A DNA stretch of 41,274 nt from Burkholderiales bacterium UBA2459 (GTDB lineage Bacteria; Pseudomonadota; Gammaproteobacteria; Burkholderiales; Burkholderiaceae_E), in contig DDPV01000044.1 in the NCBI GenBank assembly GCA_002342365.1, positions 1 through 41,274 of the forward strand, written 5' to 3'. The translations under genes and the position numbers were made by a program. Numbering within the stretch: the stretch's first letter is position 1; the number at the start of each line of letters is the position of its first letter. Under the pieces are notes generated by a model that was not told the DNA's origin, ran no database searches, and saw nothing but the letters and a program-made list of their open reading frames with translations. This document shows, one piece after another, positions 24,243 through 30,923 of this stretch.

Positions 24243-25544
24243 ATGCATAACGCTGGTTTTTTCTCCCCCACCGCTGCAAGCGTTCCGCACGCTCAGGCAA
24301 TTTACTTCGACAGCCGGGAGACCCGCAGCGCCGAGCAGCGTGAGGCCGAGCTCATGGCAGCTTTGCCCGCACTGATCGCTCATGCCAAATCTCAGGCCGC
24401 AGGATGGGGCAGGCGCTTGCAAGCTTTCGACGCTGAGGCGGTGCACTCGCGCAAAGCGCTCGCTGCCATCCCGGTGTTGCGCAAGTCCGATTTAAAGGCT
24501 TTGCAAGAGGCTGATCCGCCTTTCGGAGGTTTTAACGCCACCCCGCCCGGCAGCATGAGCCGTCTTTTCATGTCGCCAGGTCCCATCTTCGACCCCGAAG
24601 GCACAGGAGCCGACCCCTGGCGGGCAGGGCGGGCGCTTTGGGCGGCGGGCATTCGTCCGGGCATGATTTTACAAAACTGCTTTGGCTATCACCTCACGCC
24701 GGGCGCCTGGATGGTCGACGCAGCCGCACGTCATATTGGCTGCGCAGTGATCCCCGCCGGTGGTGGGCAAACCGAGCAGCAACTTGAATTGATCGCACGC
24801 TTTAAGCCCGATGCCTATGTCGGCACACCGTCTTTTTTGCGAATCCTGATTGAAAAATCACAAGAGCTCGGAGCCGATATTTCTCGGCTCAGGCAGGCAC
24901 TGGTCGCCGCTGAGGCCTTGCCGCCCAGTTTGCGCAGCTGGTTTCATGAGCAGGGCATGAAGCAAGTCCTGCAATGGTACGGCACGGCAGATCTGGGTTT
25001 GATTGCTTACGAATCGCCGGCTTGCGAGGGCATGATTCTTGATGAGGATTTGATCCTCGAGATTGTCCGCCCCGGTACCGATGATCCGCTTCCCGACGGT
25101 GAAGTGGGCGAGGTGGTCATCACAAGTTTTAATCCCCACTATCCGATGATTCGTTTTGGCACCGGCGATTTGTCGGCCGTGATGCCGGGCATGTCACCCT
25201 GCGGGCGAAGCAATCTTCGCATCCGCGGCTGGCTCGGCCGAGCCGATCAAACCACCAAGGTGAGGGGTATGTTTGTGCATCCGGGCCAAGTGGCGCAGAT
25301 GCTTGCGCGTCATGCAGAGCTCAAGCGGGTTCGTCTGGTGATCAGCGGGGCGATGGCGCAAGACGAGATGACCCTGTATTGTGTGCTTGCAGAGGATGCG
25401 GGAAAACCCTCGGCAGCACTGGAGCAAGCGCTCACGCAGTCGGTTCGCGATGTGATGGCGTTGCGCGCCGAACTTCGTTTTGTCGACGCGCAGGCTCTGC
25501 CCAACGACGGTAAGCTGATTGAGGACGCCCGCAAGTACGATTGA
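24243..25544 (+). CDS. PaaK-like adenylate-forming CoA ligase with altered ATP loop
   Basis: A 433-residue member of the phenylacetate-CoA ligase-like ANL family. Late motifs are clear: QWYGTADLGLIAYE (A5), MIRFGTGDLSAV (A7), GRADQTTKVRGMFVHPGQ (A8) and a final LPNDGKLIEDARKYD with the A10 lysine. The ATP-binding loop, SSGTTGKP in PaaK, is replaced here by MSPGPIFDPEG, so the serine/threonine-rich loop is lost. I recall similar loops in ligases attached to LIV clusters but cannot verify this here. Probable role: CoA activation of an aromatic or other acid taken up by the adjacent transporter. GAGGGA at 24234 supports the ATG. Confidence 0.85.
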   Translation: MHNAGFFSPTAASVPHAQAIYFDSRETRSAEQREAELMAALPALIAHAKSQAAGWGRRLQAFDAEAVHSRKALAAIPVLRKSDLKALQEADPPFGGFNATPPGSMSRLFMSPGPIFDPEGTGADPWRAGRALWAAGIRPGMILQNCFGYHLTPGAWMVDAAARHIGCAVIPAGGGQTEQQLELIARFKPDAYVGTPSFLRILIEKSQELGADISRLRQALVAAEALPPSLRSWFHEQGMKQVLQWYGTADLGLIAYESPACEGMILDEDLILEIVRPGTDDPLPDGEVGEVVITSFNPHYPMIRFGTGDLSAVMPGMSPCGRSNLRIRGWLGRADQTTKVRGMFVHPGQVAQMLARHAELKRVRLVISGAMAQDEMTLYCVLAEDAGKPSAALEQALTQSVRDVMALRAELRFVDAQALPNDGKLIEDARKYD

Positions 25545-25559
25545 TTTGCGGAGGCTTTC

Positions 25560-26462
25560 ATGTTTCAGCAGGACTTACTTCGGGGCAAACGCTTGCTCGT
25601 GACCGGCGGTGGCAGTGGCTTGGGCCGGGCGATGTGTGAACACTTTCTTGCCCATGGTGCTGAAGTCGCGATTTGTGGTCGCCGGGGATCGGTTCTTGAA
25701 GAGGCTGCTCAGGCCATGCGCGAGCAAAGCGGAGGCAAGGTCCACAGCTACAAGCTCGATATTCGGGACGCTGCAGCGGTTGACGCGATGGTCGATGATT
25801 TGTTTGCCCAGGGCGGCCTCGATGGTCTTGTGAACAACGCGGCTGGCAACTTCATCAGTCCCACCGAGGCGATGTCGACCCGTGGTTTTGATGCCATTGC
25901 CGGCATCGTGTTTCATGGCAGTTTTTACGTCACCCACGCAGTCGGTCGGCGCTGGATTGAGGCGGCAAAGTCTCGCGGGGGCTGGAAACCGGGCGAAGCG
26001 ATGAAATCGGTGCTCTCGATTACGGTCACCTGGGTTGAAAACGGCGGGCCCTACACCGTGCCCAGTGCAATGAGCAAAGCGGGGATCACCGCGATGACGC
26101 GTTCGCTGGCGGTGGAATGGGCACGCTACGGCATTCGGCTTAACGCCTTAGGTCCTGGCGAGATCCCCACCGAGGGGATGAGTAAACGCTTAAACCCCGG
26201 CGAAGCAGGCGGGGAACGCTCAAGGCTCAACAACCCGCAAATGCGCCCGGGAACGATGCGCGAATTGCAAAATCTCGCCAGCTTTCTGATGTCCGGTGGC
26301 TGCGACTGGTTGTCGGGTCAGTCCATTTACATGGATGGCGCAGCTTACCTGGCCCATGGCGGCAATTTTTACGGTTTGCGCGAATGGGACGATGCGCAAT
26401 GGCAGATGGCGCGCGAGCGCATCGAGGCCCACAACGCCCAGGATCGCGCCAAGCGGCTCTAA
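25560..26462 (+). CDS. SDR oxidoreductase, 2,4-dienoyl-CoA reductase-like
   Basis: A 300-residue short-chain dehydrogenase. The NADP(H) loop is LVTGGGSGLGRAM and the Rossmann motif VNNAAGNF. The region PSAMSKAGITAMTRSLAVEW lacks the usual YxxxK tyrosine (Ser in its place), exactly as in the mitochondrial/peroxisomal 2,4-dienoyl-CoA reductase type, which also shares the NAAGNFISPTE and PGEIPTEG-like segments. Such enzymes reduce 2,4-dienoyl-CoA during beta-oxidation of unsaturated acids. GCGGAGG precedes the ATG. It lies 15 bases after the PaaK-like gene and two bases before the PaaY-like gene. Confidence 0.88.
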   Translation: MFQQDLLRGKRLLVTGGGSGLGRAMCEHFLAHGAEVAICGRRGSVLEEAAQAMREQSGGKVHSYKLDIRDAAAVDAMVDDLFAQGGLDGLVNNAAGNFISPTEAMSTRGFDAIAGIVFHGSFYVTHAVGRRWIEAAKSRGGWKPGEAMKSVLSITVTWVENGGPYTVPSAMSKAGITAMTRSLAVEWARYGIRLNALGPGEIPTEGMSKRLNPGEAGGERSRLNNPQMRPGTMRELQNLASFLMSGGCDWLSGQSIYMDGAAYLAHGGNFYGLREWDDAQWQMARERIEAHNAQDRAKRL

Positions 26463-26464
26463 CT

Positions 26465-27070
26465 ATGGCGCAGCAGCCTGAGTCCGGCGGCAAGCCCCAG
26501 GTCTACGATTTCGAAGGCGTGGTGCCGGTCATCGACCCCAGCGCCTATGTGCATCCGAGCGCGGTGCTGATTGGCGATGTCTGGATCGGCGCAGGCTGTT
26601 ACGTGGGAGCTGGGGCGGTATTTCGGGGCGACTTCGGAAGGATCGAACTACAGGCTGATGCCAATGTTCAGGATAACTGCGTGGTCCATTCGCTGCCTGA
26701 TTTTGACTGCGTGATGCAAGCGCGCAGCCATATTGGCCATGGCGCGGTGATCCACGGTTGCCGAATCGGCGCTGGTGCCCTGATCGGTATGAATGCGGTG
26801 ATTCTTGATAAAGCGGTGGTGGGTGAAAACGCCTTGGTCGCGGCCATGGCGCTTGTGAAGATTGCCCAGGTGATTCCGCCTGCGGTGATGGTAGCCGGTG
26901 TGCCCGCCAAAGTGGTACGTGCACTCAACGAAGAGGATTTGGCCTGGAAGCGCTTGGGCACTGACTGGTACATCGCCCTGGCGCATCGCGCAAGGCTCGG
27001 GTCAGGGCCTGTTCAAGCGCTTGAAAAAGCCGATTCTGAGCGCTTAGCCCAACGCACAGCCTGGCGATAA
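26465..27070 (+). CDS. Gamma-carbonic-anhydrase-like hexapeptide protein, PaaY type
   Basis: About 201 residues from the ATG at 26465; the frame is open upstream into the SDR gene. Left-handed beta-helix repeats are evident (VHPSAVLIGDVWIGAGCYVG, GHGAVIHGCRIGAGALIGMN). The likely zinc ligands are the histidine in CVVHSL and the two in GHGAVIHGC. The pattern GDFGRIELQADANVQDNCVV and the C-terminal LAWKRLGTDWY match PaaY of phenylacetate degradation, a thioesterase that hydrolyses dead-end CoA esters. That supports a CoA-ester salvage role in this cluster, but paa ring-cleavage genes are absent. The end overlaps the convergent GNAT gene by 27 bases. Confidence 0.88.
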   Translation: MAQQPESGGKPQVYDFEGVVPVIDPSAYVHPSAVLIGDVWIGAGCYVGAGAVFRGDFGRIELQADANVQDNCVVHSLPDFDCVMQARSHIGHGAVIHGCRIGAGALIGMNAVILDKAVVGENALVAAMALVKIAQVIPPAVMVAGVPAKVVRALNEEDLAWKRLGTDWYIALAHRARLGSGPVQALEKADSERLAQRTAWR

Positions 27071-27577
27071 ATCGCCTGCGCCCAAGCTAGCCTGCATGAG
27101 CACGGTGTCGAGCCAGCGGCCATGCTTCCAGCCGCTTGCACGCAGCACGCCGGCAAAGCGAAACCCGCAGCGCGCATGAAGCGCAATCGATGCGACGTTG
27201 GCCGAATCGCCGATGACGGCAATCATTTGCCTGGCGCCAAGGTCCTCGCAGTCTGCCATCAAGCGTTGCAAAAGCGCGCTACCCAAACCCTTTCCGCGCA
27301 TCGCTGCATCCATGTAAATTGAGTTCTCCAGGCTGAAGCGGTATGCCGGCCGGGTTCGGAAATGGTTTGCATAAGCGTAGCCCAGCGGCCCTTGGTCCGA
27401 GCAAATAACCAGATAAGGGAAACCCTGCTTGAGCACCGCGTCCCAGCGTTCGGTCATGTCTTCGAGCGTGGGCGCTTCAAGCTCGAAGGAGGCGCTGCCA
27501 TGCAGCACATGGTGGCTGTAAATCGCGGTGATTCTTGCCAAATCCTCGCGTACCGCTGGCCGAATGATGGTGTGCAT
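27044..27577 (-). CDS. GNAT N-acetyltransferase, phosphinothricin acetyltransferase-like
   Basis: A 177-residue GNAT enzyme of the Pat/MnaT subgroup. It opens IIRPAVREDLARITAIYSHH, has the acetyl-CoA loop RGKGLGSALLQRLM, and ends with the subgroup pattern IALHARCGFRFAGVLRASGWKHGRW. Members acetylate amino groups of amino acids such as methionine sulfone/sulfoximine or phosphinothricin; the substrate here is unknown. It is on the same strand as the liu operon, 58 bases after the DUF1289-MBL gene, so it may be the operon's distal gene. Its 3' end overlaps the PaaY-like gene antiparallel by 27 bases. Confidence 0.9.
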   Translation of the reverse strand: MHTIIRPAVREDLARITAIYSHHVLHGSASFELEAPTLEDMTERWDAVLKQGFPYLVICSDQGPLGYAYANHFRTRPAYRFSLENSIYMDAAMRGKGLGSALLQRLMADCEDLGARQMIAVIGDSANVASIALHARCGFRFAGVLRASGWKHGRWLDTVLMQASLGAGDLSPGCALG

Positions 27578-27635
27578 CGCCTCAGGTCTGAACGCCGTGG
27601 TTGATCGTCGATGGTTCGCTGTCGGGACTTCGTTT

Positions 27636-28802
27636 TCAGTGATTCCTCAGCATCGGGCCTTCAGCGCGTAAATGGCCCTGGGCAAGCAAGGCATCAATAG
27701 CCCATTGCAGGGCTTCGTCCGCTTGCATCTGCATGCGCTGCGCACAGGCAGCAAGCAGCTTGGCTTGCGCAAGATGCGTCTTGAGGGCGTCTTGGTGCGT
27801 CCACTCCAGATCGAGCATAAGAAACTTCAACAAGACTTTAAGCGCATGGCCTGCGTGTTTGGCTGGATTGACTCGCATCGCCGCCAGCCGCTTGCGCGCC
27901 GACGAAAGCGCCTGGTCCACATCGGAAAAAGCCGGTCCATGTCCCGGAAAAACCCAGCGCGGCTGCAAGTACTCGATCAGATCGAGCATCGCGGCTTGCT
28001 CTTCAAAGCCAGACTCGCCTTCGAGCTCGGGGAAAATAACGCCAAAGCCATCAGCCCATAAGACATCGGCCGAAATCAAAAGGCCTTGTTTCGCCTCGAA
28101 AAAGATCAGCGACTCAGGGTCATGACCAGGCGCTGACTGCGCCTGCCAGCAAAGCGTACCGGTTTCGATCGTATCGCCCGGCTTGATCGCGGCATCCGCC
28201 CGAAAACGCTCGCAGCGCTGGCCGGTGGCACGATAGCTCAGCGCTTCCTCATCCCAATCACAAACCGCCTGCCAGCTTGCGGCCGGAATGAACACCTCAC
28301 AGCCCAGGCTTTGCTGCAACAAGGCATTAGCGCCGCAGTGATCCGAGTGCAAGTGGGTATTGATTAGGCGCCGCAATGGCATGCCGGCGAGCAGCCGCTG
28401 AAGCTGCTCGCGTGTGTGATGCGCATGCTTGACATAGCCGCTGTCAAAAAGCGTTGCCCCTTGCTGTTCGTCAAGCACGAGGACTGAATTGCAGGAGAGC
28501 CAGTCGCGCTGGATAAAGCGAAGTGGATTGGGCCATTGCGGATGCGTGGGCGCCTCGCAAAGCCGCACTTGGCTTTCGCTGGTTTGATTGGGCTGTGCGT
28601 TGTCAACCGCTTCACCGAGCTGATCGGGCTTGGCGTTGTGAGCGCGCCTTTGCTCAATCGCCGACCACACCTGCAATCGGCCAGCCTCGCTCAGAGTTCC
28701 CCAGGCTGCAATCTCATCAAGGGTCCGCAAGCAACCCTCGCAGAGCTGGCGCAAGGGATCCATACGGCACACCGAAACACAGGGCGAAGCAAGGGTGCTC
28801 AT
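27636..28802 (-). CDS. DUF1289 / metallo-beta-lactamase-fold fusion protein
   Basis: A 388-residue two-part protein. Residues 1-55 form a DUF1289 cysteine motif (SPCVSVCRMDPLRQLCEGCL; Cys8, Cys12, Cys21, Cys24), possibly a metal-binding knuckle. Residues about 95-390 are an MBL hydrolase with THLHSDHCGANALL, APGHDPESLIFF, the bridging aspartate in LLISADVLWADG, and VFPGHGPAF, plus a C-terminal helical segment. All dinuclear-metal ligands appear present. DUF1289 usually stands alone. Its position one base after the HMG-CoA lyase suggests a hydrolase acting on a thioester or related metabolite of the liu pathway; this is inference. A later start at Met14 would destroy the cysteine motif, so the first ATG is preferred. 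Confidence 0.88.
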   Translation of the reverse strand: MSTLASPCVSVCRMDPLRQLCEGCLRTLDEIAAWGTLSEAGRLQVWSAIEQRRAHNAKPDQLGEAVDNAQPNQTSESQVRLCEAPTHPQWPNPLRFIQRDWLSCNSVLVLDEQQGATLFDSGYVKHAHHTREQLQRLLAGMPLRRLINTHLHSDHCGANALLQQSLGCEVFIPAASWQAVCDWDEEALSYRATGQRCERFRADAAIKPGDTIETGTLCWQAQSAPGHDPESLIFFEAKQGLLISADVLWADGFGVIFPELEGESGFEEQAAMLDLIEYLQPRWVFPGHGPAFSDVDQALSSARKRLAAMRVNPAKHAGHALKVLLKFLMLDLEWTHQDALKTHLAQAKLLAACAQRMQMQADEALQWAIDALLAQGHLRAEGPMLRNH

Positions 28803-28803
28803 G

Positions 28804-29877
28804 CTAATGCGCGGCTTCCTGATGACGCTTCTTGGCAGCTAGCGCCTGCCCCACGCGGGTTTGAGGGCGGATGCCGGTTTGCATGCAAATCCACTGGCCG
28901 GTGTCGACCAGCCGGTCCAAATCAAGCCCCGTGCTCACCCCAAGACCCTCCAACAAATACACCACGTCTTCGGTGGCGACATTGCCGGTTGCGCCTTTGG
29001 CGTAGGGACAGCCACCCAGACCCGCAATCGAGGCATCAAAGCGCCGGATGCCAAGCTCCAGGCAGGCCAGCAGATTGGCGATGGCCTGACCATAGGTATC
29101 GTGAAAGTGGCCCGACAGCGCATCAGCGCCGACCAGCGCAGCACAGGCCGCCATCACCTCACTGACCTGATCGGCGGTCCCAACGCCGATGGTGTCCGCA
29201 ATACCGATTTCATCGCAGCCCATCTGGGCAAAGCGCTCGGTGACCGACAGCACGCTTTCAAGCGGCACCTCGCCTTGATAAGGACAGCCGAATGCGACAG
29301 AGACTGCAGCACGCAAGCGAAGCCCATGCGCTTTTGCAGCCTGGGCAACCGGTTCGAAGCGCGCAAGCGACTCGGCAATCGAGCAATTGATATTGCGTTG
29401 CGAGAATGCTTCGGAGGCTGACCCGAAAATCACCACTTCATCTGCACCAGCAGCAAGGGCGGCTTCAAAGCCCTTCATATTGGGGGTCAGTGCGCTGTAA
29501 CGACCTGCGGCTTGCCGCGTGATGCCGGCAAACACAGCATCGGTGCCTGCCATTTGCGGGGTCCATTTGGGGGACACAAATGATCCGACTTCGATGTGCC
29601 GGCATCCGGCTGCCGATAGCCGATCGACCAGCTCGATTTTCAACGCATGCGCAATGAATGGTTTCTCGTTTTGCAGGCCATCGCGAGGTCCGACCTCGGT
29701 GATCAGCACTTCGGCCGGGCGCAGTTTGCCTGCGCGCAGTCTGCTCGAACGCGGCTGCAAAGCCTCCGATGGACCGTTAAGCGAGGGCTGCTCGCTTGCT
29801 GTATTGCTCCCTGTCTCGTCTTGGCTTTCGCTCTGGGTTTCGCTTTCGGTCCTGCTGTCGGTCCCGCTTTGTGCCAT
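28804..29877 (-). CDS. liuE: Hydroxymethylglutaryl-CoA lyase with Ser/Glu-rich N-terminal extension
   Basis: A 357-residue TIM-barrel lyase splitting HMG-CoA to acetyl-CoA and acetoacetate, the last step of leucine degradation. Catalytic features are ITEVGPRDGLQNEK, SGHFHDTYGQAIAN with the metal-binding HxH, and the flexible loop GLGGCPYAKGATGNVATED with its catalytic cysteine. The typical enzyme would begin near residue 54. Here about 53 extra residues rich in Ser, Glu, Thr and Gln precede it. The extension is supported by a strong ribosome site, GAGGGGG (29883-29889, minus strand), five bases before the ATG at 29877. It follows the ghrA-like gene by 14 bases. Confidence 0.94.
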   Translation of the reverse strand: MAQSGTDSRTESETQSESQDETGSNTASEQPSLNGPSEALQPRSSRLRAGKLRPAEVLITEVGPRDGLQNEKPFIAHALKIELVDRLSAAGCRHIEVGSFVSPKWTPQMAGTDAVFAGITRQAAGRYSALTPNMKGFEAALAAGADEVVIFGSASEAFSQRNINCSIAESLARFEPVAQAAKAHGLRLRAAVSVAFGCPYQGEVPLESVLSVTERFAQMGCDEIGIADTIGVGTADQVSEVMAACAALVGADALSGHFHDTYGQAIANLLACLELGIRRFDASIAGLGGCPYAKGATGNVATEDVVYLLEGLGVSTGLDLDRLVDTGQWICMQTGIRPQTRVGQALAAKKRHQEAAH

Positions 29878-29891
29878 CTTTGCCCCCTCGG

Positions 29892-30923
29892 TTAGTAGGC
29901 TCGATCACGATCGATCAGCCCGCTCGGTTGCTCGCCGCGCATAAGCTGCTGCATCTTAGCGACGATTTGTTTAACCGCAGGTTGCATAAGGGTGGAGGCA
30001 GCGATGTGCGGTGTGATCCGGACCTTGGGGTGATGCCAAAAAGGGCTCGCGGGTGAAAGCGGTTCTTCGCAAAACACATCGAGCTGTGCACCGTCGATCA
30101 CACCCCGGTCAAGCGCATCCAGCAAATCGGCTTCGTCCACCAGGGGGCCGCGCGCAGCGTTGATCAGCCAAGCACCGGGCTTGAGCAGAGCCAGTGCAGC
30201 GGCATCGACCATGCCGCGTGTTTGTTCGGTAAGCGGCGCAAGCAAAATCAAAATTCGGCTTGCCCGAAGAAACCGCTGCCAGTTTTCCACTGAATGATCG
30301 GTTTTACGGTAGCCCTGAACCGGAAAGCCAAGCGCTTGCAGGCTTGCTGCAACCTGTCGGCCCAACACACCCATGCCCACGATGCCCACCGGATAATCGG
30401 CCGCATCCCGGGGCTCGCGGGGTTGCCATCGGCAATGCTGCTGATCAAACGCGTAGTCCTGCGATTGTCCGATCAGCTGCAAACAGGCAAGGCTGCAGTA
30501 CTGCGCCATTTGAAGACCCATGCCAGCGTCCTCCAAACGATAAATGGCAAGCTCGCGTGGCACCGACTGGGCATGCAAAATCGCGTCCACTCCCGCGCCG
30601 GCGTTAAAGAAAGCCTTCAAATGCGGCTGGGCAGCGAAAAATGCAGCGGGCGGCAGCCAGCCCACCGCGTAGTCAAAGCCAGCGGCGCGAGCCAAGGGCC
30701 GATCCAAAGGCCGATCCAAAGGCGCATCAGGCTGCGCTTGCGCAAGGCCTTGCGGTTGAGGGTGATTTCCGGTGGCTTGCGGGTGTGCATCACTTTCAGC
30801 GGCTTGCGGGTCCCAACGATGCACTTCGGCCTTCATGCCTGCCCCGTCCAAGGCCTCTTGCAAGGCGGCTTCCCAGCGCAGTTCTTCCTGAGCCTGCTCA
30901 AAGACCAGGGCAATCCGGATCAC
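29892..30923 (-). CDS. ghrA: Glyoxylate/hydroxypyruvate reductase A-like 2-hydroxyacid dehydrogenase
   Basis: A 343-residue D-isomer 2-hydroxyacid dehydrogenase of the GhrA type. Seen are FNAGAGVDAIL, the NAD(P) loop VGIVGMGVLGRQVAASL, LLAPLTEQTRGMVDA, NAARGPLVDEADLLDAL and the catalytic histidine in VRITPHIAAST. An insertion at about residues 40-78 is rich in Pro, Gln and Ala and contains LDRPLDRPL, encoded by two tandem 12-base units (30697-30720). The start is a GTG at 30923 inside the TGA stop of liuD (GTGA). The enzyme reduces glyoxylate or hydroxypyruvate; why it sits in a leucine operon is unclear. It might act on a related 2-keto acid. Confidence 0.88.
   Translation of the reverse strand: MIRIALVFEQAQEELRWEAALQEALDGAGMKAEVHRWDPQAAESDAHPQATGNHPQPQGLAQAQPDAPLDRPLDRPLARAAGFDYAVGWLPPAAFFAAQPHLKAFFNAGAGVDAILHAQSVPRELAIYRLEDAGMGLQMAQYCSLACLQLIGQSQDYAFDQQHCRWQPREPRDAADYPVGIVGMGVLGRQVAASLQALGFPVQGYRKTDHSVENWQRFLRASRILILLAPLTEQTRGMVDAAALALLKPGAWLINAARGPLVDEADLLDALDRGVIDGAQLDVFCEEPLSPASPFWHHPKVRITPHIAASTLMQPAVKQIVAKMQQLMRGEQPSGLIDRDRAY
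30697..30720. repeat. Two tandem 12-bp units inside the ghrA-like gene
   Basis: GGCCGATCCAAA occurs twice in a row (30697-30708, 30709-30720), followed by a partial third GGC. It encodes the LDRPLDRPL part of the low-complexity insertion in frame, and copy number could vary without a frameshift. Confidence 0.8.
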
